Below are positions 21,362 to 30,439 of a stretch of 64,000 bases of DNA, piece after piece. The stretch comes from Gammaproteobacteria bacterium (GTDB taxonomy: Bacteria; Pseudomonadota; Gammaproteobacteria; Enterobacterales; Alteromonadaceae). The stretch spans positions 1 through 64,000 of the forward strand of contig JAAEZG010000003.1 of assembly GCA_018222985.1 (NCBI GenBank). The letters run 5' to 3'. Made by a program: the position numbers and the translations under genes. The notes under the pieces were generated by a model that made no database searches, was not told where the DNA came from, and saw nothing but the letters and a program-made list of their open reading frames with translations. How positions within the stretch are numbered: the stretch's first letter is position 1; the number at the start of each line of letters is the position of its first letter.

Positions 21362-22109
21362 GCTGTGTCTCCAAATATTCTGTGCTTGCCGAACAATGTA
21401 TGGGTGTCGGGTAAAGCTGTGGATTATGGTTCGCTGTGGTGTCGATAACTTGGCCCATCCAATCGGGCATGCTTTCATTTAACCGGTAGTAAACCCAGCG
21501 CCCCTGCTTACGATCAATGAGTAACCCAAAGTCTCGTAATTGCGCTAAGTGACGCGATACTTTGGGCTGCGACATGCCGGTCGAATCGACAAAATCGCAC
21601 ACACATAGCTGAGCATGTTGCGCCAACATTAAGATCATAGACAGCCGTAATGGGTCTGCCATTATTTTGAAAAAATCTTCGGGGCTATTGAATAATTGCT
21701 TGTGCCTACTGCCTTTGCGCAAAATCAGCAAGAACATACGTATGCGCTCGCTTAACTCATGCACAGTACGTGCGTAGGCTTGCGGATCTGAGCTACTCAC
21801 CGGGTCTGGAAAGTCCCAAGCAATGAATTTGCTATCTCTAAATTCCGCTTGGCATTCATGGCGAGCGCGGTCACACAAACTAATGACATAATCAAACTCA
21901 TGGGTAGGCAAGTCAGCGAGGCTTTTGGCGCGAAGCTCCGTGGTATCCACCTTAAACTTCTGAAGTGTTTCCAGCGCTTTCGGCTCCACCGCTGTTGGTG
22001 CTGACCCAGCGCTATATACCTGAATGCCTTGGCCAACAAACTGCCGCAAAATAGCTTCGGCCATAATGGAGCGTGCTGAATTTGCAGTACACAAGAATAA
22101 TATCTTCAT
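21351..22109 (-). CDS. Fusion of ArsC arsenate reductase (LMW-PTP type) and ArsR repressor
   Basis: The N-terminal half (about 1-130) is a low-molecular-weight-phosphatase fold like thioredoxin-coupled ArsC: the active-site loop CX5R is Cys7-Arg13, the acid loop is DFPDP (99-103), and a Cys79/Cys86 pair spaced like Cys82/Cys89 of S. aureus ArsC completes the three-cysteine relay. The C-terminal half (about 140-252) is an ArsR winged helix with CVCDF (Cys169, Cys171) and [13 protein letters not shown]. The third metal-site cysteine of E. coli ArsR (CVCDLC) is replaced by Val174. It heads the operon and probably represses it from the palindromic region just upstream. Confidence 0.92.
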   Translation of the reverse strand: MKILFLCTANSARSIMAEAILRQFVGQGIQVYSAGSAPTAVEPKALETLQKFKVDTTELRAKSLADLPTHEFDYVISLCDRARHECQAEFRDSKFIAWDFPDPVSSSDPQAYARTVHELSERIRMFLLILRKGSRHKQLFNSPEDFFKIMADPLRLSMILMLAQHAQLCVCDFVDSTGMSQPKVSRHLAQLRDFGLLIDRKQGRWVYYRLNESMPDWMGQVIDTTANHNPQLYPTPIHCSASTEYLETQHDS

Positions 22110-22121
22110 GAAGCACCATAC

Positions 22122-22162
22122 ATCTGATTAATCATATATATGGTATAGCGAATATATCAGAT
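22122..22162 (-). promoter_or_regulatory. Probable ArsR operator/promoter of the ars operon
   Basis: Nested symmetry is visible upstream of the ArsC-ArsR start: an outer inverted repeat ATCTGAT (22122-22128) and ATCAGAT (22156-22162), and a perfect 10-bp palindrome CATATATATG (22133-22142). AT-rich dyads are typical ArsR targets. A minus-strand promoter TTGCCG-N17-TACCAT can be fitted across it. Binding is inferred. Confidence 0.55.
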
Positions 22163-22191
22163 CGGCAAGAGCATTTTGGAGAACAAAAAGC

Positions 22192-22226
22192 AAAAAGCCC
22201 GAAGGCGTAAGCCTTCGGGCTTTTTT
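22192..22226 (-). terminator. Intrinsic terminator of tRNA-Gly
   Basis: AAAAAGCCCGAAGGC (22192-22206) pairs perfectly with GCCTTCGGGCTTTTT (22211-22225) around GTAA. It starts six bases beyond the CCA end of the tRNA. A T-run on each strand means it could also work in the other direction. Confidence 0.88.
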
Positions 22227-22231
22227 AAATT

Positions 22232-22307
22232 TGGAGCGAGAAACGAGATTCGAACTCGCGACCCCAACCTTGGCAAGGTTGTGCTCTACCAGCTGAGCTA
22301 TTCTCGC
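22232..22307 (-). tRNA. tRNA-Gly (anticodon GCC)
   Basis: A complete 76-base cloverleaf on the minus strand: acceptor GCGAGAA/TTCTCGC, D-arm AGCTCAGCTGGTAGAGC, anticodon stem CAACC/GGTTG with loop TTGCCAA (anticodon GCC, reading GGC and GGU), T-arm with GTTCGAATC, discriminator T and encoded CCA. It stands alone with its own promoter and terminator. Confidence 0.98.
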
Positions 22308-22326
22308 AATGTGTTAACGAGGGCGT

Positions 22327-22354
22327 ATTTTACGGATCAGGGCATTCTCGTCAA
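22327..22354 (-). promoter_or_regulatory. Promoter of tRNA-Gly
   Basis: On the minus strand TTGACG (22349-22354) and TAAAAT (22327-22332) are separated by 16 bases, with a start near 22320. The discriminator after the -10 is GC-rich (CGCCC), a mark of stringently controlled stable-RNA promoters. Confidence 0.75.
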
Positions 22355-22357
22355 CCA

Positions 22358-22384
22358 CTTTTTTCGGTTTTTTCGCTTTTTTCG
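22358..22384 (-). repeat. Three phased A6-tracts upstream of the tRNA-Gly promoter
   Basis: Three tandem 9-base units, each six A followed by G or C and then CG on the minus strand, lie immediately upstream of the -35 hexamer, at about -39 to -62. Phased A-tracts here would bend the DNA or act as an UP element for the RNA polymerase alpha subunit. Confidence 0.6.
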
Positions 22385-22400
22385 TTCGTTCGCTCGTTAA

Positions 22401-22664
22401 TTAAACATTCTGGTGTTTTTTCCACGCAACCACAACCGGACTCTCGGTTTTCATACCTTGGTTATCCACAAATGCGATAGAGTTCTTTTTTACCCGATCA
22501 AACCACGATTGCACCACGCCCACCTCGTCAATAAAATTCTGTGCCTTGCAATACCATTGCTGTAGGTCAGAAACAGTGTCTGAAGTTTCTTGGGCAGCCA
22601 TCACTGGCAAACTCGTCATACTCATAAAACCAAGTAAGATGATTGCTGTTAAAACATTGCGCAT
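22401..22664 (-). CDS. Small exported protein of unknown function
   Basis: I do not recognise this protein. The 87 residues begin with a clear signal peptide (about 1-24, ending VMAA) and continue as a mostly helical, hydrophilic domain with a single cysteine (WYCKAQNF) and a cluster of basic residues at the C-terminus. Its start codon shares one base with the stop of the larger upstream gene, so the two are translationally coupled and probably work together. Confidence 0.65.
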   Translation of the reverse strand: MRNVLTAIILLGFMSMTSLPVMAAQETSDTVSDLQQWYCKAQNFIDEVGVVQSWFDRVKKNSIAFVDNQGMKTESPVVVAWKKHQNV

Positions 22665-23980
22665 TATTCAGTCTCCTTGGCTTTAGTGATCAACTTCGCT
22701 TCTAATTCTACCAGCCGCTGCGGTGGTTCTCCCGGCAACACCAAATACAGGGAGTTACTTAACACCGGCATGCCATCAGGCATGACTTTGTTCTCAAAGA
22801 CCAACTCAATATTCAGCTTGGCAACATGACTGTCGTTACGAAATGACGGATTGAGGAATAGATCGGGCTTCACACCATTAGTTGATATTTCTTGCGGAAA
22901 TAAGGACGACATTGCGCGCGCGATGCGCTTACCTATTAACCGCTTAAATTCTTGCTCATAGTCATTCAAGCGTGCGTCAACCGGCATGTAGCGATAGACC
23001 GAATAAGTGAGATACGCTTCAGCATGACGCACAAGGTCATCGCGTTGGCGCTGCGATTGCGCACGCCCTAAGGTTCTAAATAAAGTGTCGCTGACATAGG
23101 TTTTAAACCCTTCACGAAGATCGGTTAAAGGCCGCCATTGACGCGCAGTGAGAATGGCTTTGGCGCAACTTCGGGCTCGGCTATCCCAATTCTCATAAAG
23201 CTCTGACATACTCGGCACGCCGCTGCCATGCAGCTCTAATAGCCACTGTTTGGCGGCCTGACTCATACGCTCTTCAAAGTACCCTTCAAACTTCATGAAC
23301 TTTTTATATTCGCCTCGGGTTAGCGCGAGCACTCCAGGCTCCATTTGCAACTTTAACGGCAGAAAGCGTTGTTGATGATCACGATTGAACGCCAACATTT
23401 TAGCAACGGCGCCATTAAACACGCGTTCCTCGTCATTGAGCGACGAGCGTGACAACGACTGAATATAGCTCTCATACAGCTGCTCACGTGCCTGCTTGGC
23501 TTTGCGACGCAACCGAAATGGTTTATACGGAACGTCTTTAGTCAGCTTGAGGAAATTTTCATAAGCAATGATGGTATTGCGTCGCTCGGCCAAATAGAAA
23601 TTTCTTTTATGAGACTGCACCTGGCGAAGCGCGAAAAAACCGATACTCAGCAGCTTTTGCAATCCGAAAAAGAAAGGCGGCAACAGCCACCACAAATAGG
23701 TTTTGACAAAACCGCCAGGAATCGCAAACGGCACGCTTGTTTCGCGCAATTGCTGTGGCGTCAGTGCTACTTCGCTATCTACTTCAGGCGCATACCAAAC
23801 CAGTTCAGCTAACGCCTGAATGGGTAGCCAACGGTTAACATGCCACGCCAAATAAGCAGTTTGCTGCCCATATGGCGTTTCAATTAGTGTTTGCTGTTCA
23901 GCAAAAACGACATATTTGGGCGGCCCGAAAGTAAACCCAAGAAGTACAACTAAACCTCCGACAATAAGGAGCTTTAACAT
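22664..23980 (-). CDS. Membrane-anchored protein of unknown function
   Basis: No family is recognised. The 438 residues have an N-terminal hydrophobic helix (about 1-20), a periplasmic stretch, a second hydrophobic region (about 93-118, rich in Trp and Phe), then a long basic, helix-rich region (about 120-330) and a C-terminal beta-rich part with KLNIELVFENKV. The two-helix layout would place most of the protein in the cytoplasm. It lies downstream of orn and is coupled to the small exported protein at 22401. Confidence 0.65.
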   Translation of the reverse strand: MLKLLIVGGLVVLLGFTFGPPKYVVFAEQQTLIETPYGQQTAYLAWHVNRWLPIQALAELVWYAPEVDSEVALTPQQLRETSVPFAIPGGFVKTYLWWLLPPFFFGLQKLLSIGFFALRQVQSHKRNFYLAERRNTIIAYENFLKLTKDVPYKPFRLRRKAKQAREQLYESYIQSLSRSSLNDEERVFNGAVAKMLAFNRDHQQRFLPLKLQMEPGVLALTRGEYKKFMKFEGYFEERMSQAAKQWLLELHGSGVPSMSELYENWDSRARSCAKAILTARQWRPLTDLREGFKTYVSDTLFRTLGRAQSQRQRDDLVRHAEAYLTYSVYRYMPVDARLNDYEQEFKRLIGKRIARAMSSLFPQEISTNGVKPDLFLNPSFRNDSHVAKLNIELVFENKVMPDGMPVLSNSLYLVLPGEPPQRLVELEAKLITKAKETE

Positions 23981-24016
23981 GTGCTTCGTATTCCTTGTTG
24001 TTGTTATTATCTAATT

Positions 24017-24562
24017 TCAGGATTTAAATAAATGAGTGCGATAGTATTTGAGCTCTTCTATCGACTCACGAATATCTGCCAAAGCAGTGTGCGCGCCTTG
24101 TTTGGTTAGGCCGCTTGCCACGTCGGGCGCCCAGTATTTTGCTAATTGCTTCAGTGTACTGACATCTAAATTGCGGTAATGAAAATAAGCTTCAAGCTGC
24201 GGCATATGCTGAGCTAAAAATCGGCGGTCTTGGCAAATGCTATTACCACACATAGGCGAGCTTCCCGCCGTAACCCATTGTTCTAAAAACGCAATCGTTT
24301 CATCACTTGCTTGTTGCTCATCATAACGGCTCTCTTGCACGCGCGCTACTAAGCCAGATGTCGTATGGGTGCGAACGTTCCAGTCGTCCATTTTATCGAG
24401 GTTCGCTTGCGGTTGATGCACCGCAATCACTGGCCCTTCAGCAAGTACGTTCAAGTCATAATCCGTCACAATGGTGGCAATCTCAATAATGTGGTCATAT
24501 TCAGGGCTCAAACCTGTCATTTCGAGATCAATCCAAATAAGACGTTCTGCACTTGCGCTCAT
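24017..24562 (-). CDS. orn: Oligoribonuclease
   Basis: Orn is the essential 3'-5' exonuclease that clears dinucleotides and other very short RNAs, including pGpG from c-di-GMP breakdown. The ATG at 24562, with AAGGA just upstream, yields 181 residues, the E. coli length; an upstream ATG adds 13 unlikely residues. The DEDDh acidic residues are in WIDLEMTGL, the [11 protein letters not shown] region and QDRRF, and the late histidine and aspartate in [10 protein letters not shown]. It is divergent from rsgA, as in E. coli. Confidence 0.97.
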   Translation of the reverse strand: MSASAERLIWIDLEMTGLSPEYDHIIEIATIVTDYDLNVLAEGPVIAVHQPQANLDKMDDWNVRTHTTSGLVARVQESRYDEQQASDETIAFLEQWVTAGSSPMCGNSICQDRRFLAQHMPQLEAYFHYRNLDVSTLKQLAKYWAPDVASGLTKQGAHTALADIRESIEELKYYRTHLFKS

Positions 24563-24653
24563 AGTTTGTCCTTGCTGTTGGTTACAATTAAGTTCAGGCA
24601 CTATTGTGCGTAATAATGTATGATCAAATCCAGTATGAACTGGAAATTATTAC

Positions 24654-25712
24654 ATGGCAAAACAACGACGACTGAATAAAGGACAACTGCGCCGTATTCG
24701 TTCGAACCAAGAAAAACGTATACAGCAAGCAGAGCTGGAAACCGACATTCAAGATGCCGTGCTAGGTAGTTCTGAAGCCGGCATTGTGGTTAGCCGATTT
24801 GGTCATCAAGCAATCATCTGTACCGACAGTGAAGCTTCACTGCGGTGTCATATTCGTCGCACCGTCGACTCATTAGTTTGTGGTGACGTGGTGGTATGGC
24901 GACGCTTTCAGCAAGTCTCCGGCGATGTGGTTGGGGTGATTGAAGCGGTTCAGCCGCGTCAGTCACTGTTGTGTCGCCCCGACTATTACGACGGTTTAAA
25001 GCCGGTAGCGGCTAACGTTGACCAAATTCTTATTGTTTCAAGTGTGGTTCCTGCGTTTTCGAGTCAAATTATTGACCGCTACCTAGTTGCCTGCGAAGAC
25101 ATTGAAGTGACCCCGGTTATTGTGCTCAACAAAGCCGATCTCATTGCAGATTTAGATGAAACCGAACAGCAAGAAATTTACAATGCGCTCGATGTTTATC
25201 GCGATATTGGCTACCAAGTATTAGAGGTCAGCGCGAAACACCCGCAATCGCTGGTTGAGCTGCATCGATTGTTAGATGAGCATGTGTCGATTGTGGTGGG
25301 TCAATCTGGGGTCGGAAAGTCATCGTTGGTCAATGCGTTATTGCCAGACATCGATGCCGATGTTGGTGCCGTATCGGACAACTCCGGGCTTGGGCAGCAC
25401 ACAACCACCGTAGCCACTCGCTATGTTGTGCCCACGGGCGGTATTTTAATTGACTCACCCGGTATACGCGAATTTGCATTGTGGCACCTAGAGCCAGAGC
25501 GCGTTGCTTGGTGTTATCGCGATTTTCGGCCATACCTTGGCCAATGTAAATTTCGCGACTGTAAGCACATTGATGACCCTGGTTGTGCCTTACAAGAAGC
25601 GCTGGAAGCAGGTGACCTGCACGCGCTTCGGCTGTACAATTTCCATAGAATCATTGAATCCATGTCGGCCAACAAGCCGACCAGAGCAAATACTCGAGGT
25701 AAAAAGTCGTGA
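24654..25712 (+). CDS. rsgA: Small ribosomal subunit biogenesis GTPase RsgA
   Basis: RsgA is a circularly permuted GTPase that helps late 30S maturation. The 352 residues carry an N-terminal basic tail and OB-fold, then G motifs in permuted order (NKAD, then [12 protein letters not shown], then DSPGIREF), and a C-terminal zinc-binding region with cysteines in CKFRDCKH and PGC. A small hairpin (TCCAGT/ACTGGA, 24629-24644) overlaps the expected ribosome-binding site. Its stop overlaps the psd start (GTGA). Confidence 0.97.
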   Translation: MAKQRRLNKGQLRRIRSNQEKRIQQAELETDIQDAVLGSSEAGIVVSRFGHQAIICTDSEASLRCHIRRTVDSLVCGDVVVWRRFQQVSGDVVGVIEAVQPRQSLLCRPDYYDGLKPVAANVDQILIVSSVVPAFSSQIIDRYLVACEDIEVTPVIVLNKADLIADLDETEQQEIYNALDVYRDIGYQVLEVSAKHPQSLVELHRLLDEHVSIVVGQSGVGKSSLVNALLPDIDADVGAVSDNSGLGQHTTTVATRYVVPTGGILIDSPGIREFALWHLEPERVAWCYRDFRPYLGQCKFRDCKHIDDPGCALQEALEAGDLHALRLYNFHRIIESMSANKPTRANTRGKKS

Positions 25713-26578
25713 ATTGGGATCGCGTAAAAATTCAATTGCAGCATTGGCTACCGAAGCATGCATTGTCACGTTTAGTCGGTAAGTTCGCTGCAGCGCAAGC
25801 AGGCTGGTTTACGCAGGCATTTATTCGGTGGTTTATTCGCCAATATAAAATTGACATGAGTGAAGCGATTCACGAAGACCCGCGCGCCTACAAAACCTTT
25901 AATGCGTTTTTTACGCGCTATTTAAAGCCTGAGCTACGCCCATTAAAAGCCGACCAGCCGGAATTATTTGCGCACCCGGTTGACGGTGCTATTAGTCAAT
26001 TAGGTGACATTGAAGAAGGGCGTATTTTTCAAGCGAAAGGTCATGACTACAGTTTGACTGAATTAGTTGGTGGTGACCCGCGCGACGCACATGCTTTTCG
26101 CGAAGGCGATTTTGCGACGATTTATTTAGCGCCTAAAGATTATCATCGCATTCATATGCCGTGCGATGGCGTGCTGCGCAAAATGATTTATGTTCCGGGT
26201 GACCTCTATTCAGTGAACCCGCTGACCGTTGCCAACGTGCCCAACTTATTTGCCCGCAATGAGCGCGTCGTCGCTATTTTTGAAGGCGAGTTTGGTAAGT
26301 TCGCAATGGTGCTCGTTGGGGCTACCATAGTCGCAAGCATTGGTACCGTATGGTCGGAAACCGTTACGCCACCACGTGGCACAGATGTTCACACTTGGGA
26401 ATATCCAGCGAGCGGCGAGCAGGCAATTACGCTTAGAAAAGGCGAAGAAATGGGTCATTTTAAATTGGGTTCAACAGTTATTCTGTTATTCCCAGAAGAC
26501 ACCATCGACTTTGCTGAAGAGCTTACCGCTGGCACCGTCACTCGCATGGGCGATGTGCTCGGTAAACGCGACGACTAA
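25709..26578 (+). CDS. psd: Phosphatidylserine decarboxylase proenzyme
   Basis: Psd makes phosphatidylethanolamine from phosphatidylserine at the inner membrane. The 289-residue proenzyme cleaves itself at LGST (Gly254-Ser255), converting the serine to the pyruvoyl cofactor. The family segments [24 protein letters not shown] and VGATIVASI are present. The start is GTG, overlapping the rsgA stop, the same rsgA-psd order as in E. coli. Confidence 0.97.
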   Translation: MNWDRVKIQLQHWLPKHALSRLVGKFAAAQAGWFTQAFIRWFIRQYKIDMSEAIHEDPRAYKTFNAFFTRYLKPELRPLKADQPELFAHPVDGAISQLGDIEEGRIFQAKGHDYSLTELVGGDPRDAHAFREGDFATIYLAPKDYHRIHMPCDGVLRKMIYVPGDLYSVNPLTVANVPNLFARNERVVAIFEGEFGKFAMVLVGATIVASIGTVWSETVTPPRGTDVHTWEYPASGEQAITLRKGEEMGHFKLGSTVILLFPEDTIDFAEELTAGTVTRMGDVLGKRDD

Positions 26579-26580
26579 AC

Positions 26581-27309
26581 ATGCTTATTTTTGCGCATCG
26601 CGGTGCAAGTTTTGAAGCCCCAGAAAATACCATTGCGGCTTTCGGGCGAGCACTTGATGCGCAAGCTGATGGCATTGAAATTGATGTGTATCCATTAGAA
26701 GACGAATGGGTTGTCTTTCATGACCGTTACTTAGCTCGACTAACCGCTCAGGAAGGCCGCCTACAAGACTTTACGTTAGCGCAACTGCGTAGCTTAAAAG
26801 TGTTTGGCCAACAGCCTATTCCCACCTTAGATGAGGTGCTCGACTTTATTGGTGGACGTTGTATTGTCAACATTGAGCTCAAGGGCGCAGATATCACTCG
26901 CGGCCTAACGCGACACCTACGGCGGGCAGTGGCGCAGTCTGGTTTTCACCCCGAACAACTTTTAGTTTCAAGCTTTAATCACCACTGGTTAAAGCAACTT
27001 AAAGACGACCATCCAGAACAGCCTATCGGCGCACTCACCACCAGTTGCCCACTAAACTATGCCTATTTTGCCAGTGAGCTTAACGCTTGGTCGGTGCACA
27101 TTGATGTTGACTTCGTAACCCCAGAGTTTGTTGCTGACGCACACCAACGTGGCTTAAAAGTGTTGGTATTTACCGTCGATGAACCGCGAGATATGTTGGA
27201 GCTTGAGGCTATGGGGGTAGATGGTATTTTTACCAACCACCCCGCTCTTGCAAAGAATGTCTTAAGCGGACTTTATGTAGACGCCAAAGAGTCAAACCGC
27301 TGGATATGA
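26581..27309 (+). CDS. Glycerophosphodiester phosphodiesterase
   Basis: The enzyme hydrolyses deacylated phospholipids (glycerophosphodiesters) to glycerol-3-phosphate and an alcohol. The 242-residue TIM-barrel has the signature FAHRGASFEAPENTIAAF, the metal ligands in GIEIDV and the conserved histidine in VFHDRYLARLT, and closes with GVDGIFTNHP. No signal peptide is seen, so it acts in the cytoplasm, like UgpQ. It starts two bases after psd, a sensible lipid-metabolism operon. Confidence 0.92.
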   Translation: MLIFAHRGASFEAPENTIAAFGRALDAQADGIEIDVYPLEDEWVVFHDRYLARLTAQEGRLQDFTLAQLRSLKVFGQQPIPTLDEVLDFIGGRCIVNIELKGADITRGLTRHLRRAVAQSGFHPEQLLVSSFNHHWLKQLKDDHPEQPIGALTTSCPLNYAYFASELNAWSVHIDVDFVTPEFVADAHQRGLKVLVFTVDEPRDMLELEAMGVDGIFTNHPALAKNVLSGLYVDAKESNRWI

Positions 27310-27325
27310 ATAACCAGCGCCACAA

Positions 27326-30300
27326 CTAGTTCGGCGCCTCGCTTTTATTGTCCGGATGCTGCTGTTCTAGCGCAGCGAGTTCATGAGCTAACTGCTCTGG
27401 AGATGAAGTATTACGAGCTAGCAGTGAATACAACGCTGGAATAATAAATATTGTCAGAAATGCTGACAGCGCTACCCCAGAGAAAATCACGATACCAATA
27501 ACCATACGGCTTTCAGCGCCAGGCCCGGAGCCTAAAATCAACGGCACTGAACTCATGAGAGTCGTAAATGCAGTCATGACAATAGGACGCAAACGTTGCT
27601 GTGAGCCTTTGACAATTGCATCATCAAACTTCATCCCAGCGTCGCGCAATTGGTTGGCAAATTCGACAATAAGAATGCCGTTTTTCGCCGCTAATCCAAT
27701 AAGCATAACAATACCGATTTGACTATAAATGTTAATCGTCATACCGGTTGTGTATAAGCCAATAATCGCCCCTAGGAACGCGATAGGTACCATAAGCATA
27801 ATCACCAACGGGTGAATAAAGCTTTCAAACTGCGCAGCTAACACTAAATAAGCAATAAGAAGTGCAAGTACAAAAACAAAGATAACCGAGCTGCCACTCT
27901 CTTTGTACATTTGTGACTCACCTTTGTAATCAATAGTGACGTCTTCTGGCAGTTCGCTGCGAACAATATCCTCTAAGTAGCTTAACGCCTCGCCTAACGA
28001 GTACCCTTCAGCAAGGTTCGCTTCAATAGTAATACTGCGCATGCGGTTGTAGCGGTTCAACGAGCCAGAGGTAGCTTGCTCTTCAACCGTGACCAAGTTC
28101 GATAACGGTATTAACGAGCCAGAGCTGCTTGAGCGCACATAAATGTTGTCAATGGCGGTTGGGCTGCGGTAATCAGAGCGCTCGCCTTCTAAAATAACAT
28201 CGTATTCTTCACCCCGATCTAAATAGGTTGTTGCACGCCGCTGACCTAGCATGGTTTCTAGCGTGCGGCCGATGTCACCCACAGATACGCCTAAATCTGA
28301 AGCGCGCTCTTGGTCAATGCGAATCAACAATTGCGGCAGCGTCGCTTTGTAGTCGCTATCAAGGTCGAGTAAATTCGGATTTTGGCTTGCCTTTTCAATG
28401 ACGATGTCGCGATACGCGGCTAACTGCTCATAGGTGTTGCCTTGCAGTACAAACTGCACTGGGCGGCCACCACCGCCGCTAATACCACTGCGCATAAATG
28501 CAAATGCACGCACGCCCGTCACTTCGTTCAGTTGCTTCGACACATCGTCCATAAGCTCGAACGTTGACCACTCGCGTTCTTCAAAAGGCACGGCACCAAC
28601 AATCGCGATACCGGCTGAGTTCCCCCATCCTGGGGCGCGAATAATTAATCGGTCCACTTTGCCTTGATCAATATAAGGCATTAATATGCTTTCAATTTCG
28701 CGCATATTGGCAGAGTTTGATTCGAAACTGGCGCCTTCTTCGCTGCGAACCATTACATAAAAGGTTCCGCGGTCTTCGGGGGGCACAAATTCTTGCTCAA
28801 TAAACTGCATCATGCCGTACGAAAGAACACCCGACATAATAACCAGTAAGGCCGCCATCCACGGGTAGGCTAAGGTGCGTTTTAGCACACGAACATAACC
28901 TGCTTCTACCCAGTTGAAGCCCTTGTCGATAACCTGCCCCAACTTACTTGAGCGCTCTTTTTTATGCAGAATTTTCGAGCTCAACATCGGCGACAAGGTT
29001 AGTGCTGCAATACTTGAGAACGCCACCGCGGCGGCGATAGCCAAAGCAAACTCAGTAAACAACTGGCCAATATTCCCATCTAAAAACGCAAGCGGCACAA
29101 ACACCGAAATGAGCACTAATGTGGTTGCAACAACCGCGAAGCCAACCTCGCGCGCCCCGCGATAGGCAGCAAGCAATGGTGGCTCACCAGCCTCTACGCG
29201 GCGATAGATGTTCTCTAACACCACAATCGAGTCATCGACCACCAATCCAATAGCTAACACTAACGCTAAAAGCGTTAACAGGTTAATTGAAAAGCCCATT
29301 GCGAACAGCGCAATGTAAGATGCAATAATCGCCACTGGCACGGTTAACGCCGGTATTAAGGTTGCCCGAATATTTCCCAAAAACATGTAAATAACCACAA
29401 CCACAAGGGCCATAGCGATGCCTAAGGTGTTGTATACCTCGTCAATTGAACCTTTGATGAAAATCGACGAGTCGTAACTTGGTACCATGAACATGGTTTC
29501 CGGCAACGTTGTCGAAATTTGATCAATTTCGCGCTTAACGTTTTCCACTACTTCAAGCGTATTGGCTTTGGACTGCTTAACAATGCCAATACCAATCATA
29601 TTGATACCATTGCCACGAAAATCCGTTTTGTCGTTCTCGGACCCCATTTCAATGCGTGCAACTTCTGCCAAGCGCACTAGCTGACCATTATCTCCGCGTT
29701 TAATGGTCAGTCGTTTGAAGTGTTCTGGGGTAAGATAGGTGCGGGCAACTCGTACGGTAAACTCTCGGTCTATGGACTCCACTTCACCGGCCGGTAGCTC
29801 CACGTTTTCTGAACGCAACCGGTTTTCAATGTCTGTTACCGTAATATTGCGTGCCGCCATAGCGTCACGGTCTAACCATACGCGCATGGCGTAACGACGC
29901 TCACCACCTAATTGCACTCGAGCCACACCATCGACCACCGACAAACGGTCTGCAATGTAGCGGTCGGCATAGTCTGTTAGCTCAAGTACCGACATGGTTT
30001 CACTGCGTAGGTTGTACCAAACAATGGTACTTTCATCGGAGTTCGCTTTGGAAACCTCAGGTGGGTCAACCTGCTCTGGCAGGTTATCAAGCACGCGTGA
30101 CACTCGGTCGCGAACATCGTTCGCCGCGGCATCAATGTCACGGTTAAGGGTAAATTCAATACTAATTCGCGAGCGACCATTGCGGCTGCTCGAATTAATA
30201 TTTTTGATACCTTCAATGCCGCTAATACGGTCTTCTATAACTTGCGTAATTTGCGTTTCGACGATGTCGGCCGAAGCGCCTCGGTAACTGGTATCAATGG

Positions 30301-30436
30301 ACACAACCGGCGGGTCAATGTCAGGGTATTCACGCAGCGGCAACATGCTAAACGCGACAATACCAAACACAATCAGCAGTATATTAACGACCGAGGCAAA
30401 AACTGGGCGTTTTACCGATACATCTGAGAGCAACAT
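27326..30436 (-). CDS. RND multidrug efflux permease (HAE1 family)
   Basis: This is the inner-membrane proton-driven pump of a tripartite efflux system. The 1036 residues show the expected 12 transmembrane helices and two large periplasmic loops; the proton-relay DD occurs in VVDDSIVVLENIYRR (near residue 405). The N-terminus VKRPVFASVVNI and the late GLAAKNGILIVEFANQ are typical of HAE1 permeases. It begins three bases after the adaptor gene. No outer-membrane TolC-type gene adjoins, so a general channel is presumed. Substrates cannot be predicted. Confidence 0.95.
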   Translation of the reverse strand: MLLSDVSVKRPVFASVVNILLIVFGIVAFSMLPLREYPDIDPPVVSIDTSYRGASADIVETQITQVIEDRISGIEGIKNINSSSRNGRSRISIEFTLNRDIDAAANDVRDRVSRVLDNLPEQVDPPEVSKANSDESTIVWYNLRSETMSVLELTDYADRYIADRLSVVDGVARVQLGGERRYAMRVWLDRDAMAARNITVTDIENRLRSENVELPAGEVESIDREFTVRVARTYLTPEHFKRLTIKRGDNGQLVRLAEVARIEMGSENDKTDFRGNGINMIGIGIVKQSKANTLEVVENVKREIDQISTTLPETMFMVPSYDSSIFIKGSIDEVYNTLGIAMALVVVVIYMFLGNIRATLIPALTVPVAIIASYIALFAMGFSINLLTLLALVLAIGLVVDDSIVVLENIYRRVEAGEPPLLAAYRGAREVGFAVVATTLVLISVFVPLAFLDGNIGQLFTEFALAIAAAVAFSSIAALTLSPMLSSKILHKKERSSKLGQVIDKGFNWVEAGYVRVLKRTLAYPWMAALLVIMSGVLSYGMMQFIEQEFVPPEDRGTFYVMVRSEEGASFESNSANMREIESILMPYIDQGKVDRLIIRAPGWGNSAGIAIVGAVPFEEREWSTFELMDDVSKQLNEVTGVRAFAFMRSGISGGGGRPVQFVLQGNTYEQLAAYRDIVIEKASQNPNLLDLDSDYKATLPQLLIRIDQERASDLGVSVGDIGRTLETMLGQRRATTYLDRGEEYDVILEGERSDYRSPTAIDNIYVRSSSSGSLIPLSNLVTVEEQATSGSLNRYNRMRSITIEANLAEGYSLGEALSYLEDIVRSELPEDVTIDYKGESQMYKESGSSVIFVFVLALLIAYLVLAAQFESFIHPLVIMLMVPIAFLGAIIGLYTTGMTINIYSQIGIVMLIGLAAKNGILIVEFANQLRDAGMKFDDAIVKGSQQRLRPIVMTAFTTLMSSVPLILGSGPGAESRMVIGIVIFSGVALSAFLTIFIIPALYSLLARNTSSPEQLAHELAALEQQHPDNKSEAPN

Positions 30437-30439
30437 AAA

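Noticed and set aside
22176-22400. A plus-strand open frame of 74 codons.
   Set aside because: It runs through the terminator, tRNA-Gly and its promoter in antisense and has no coding character.
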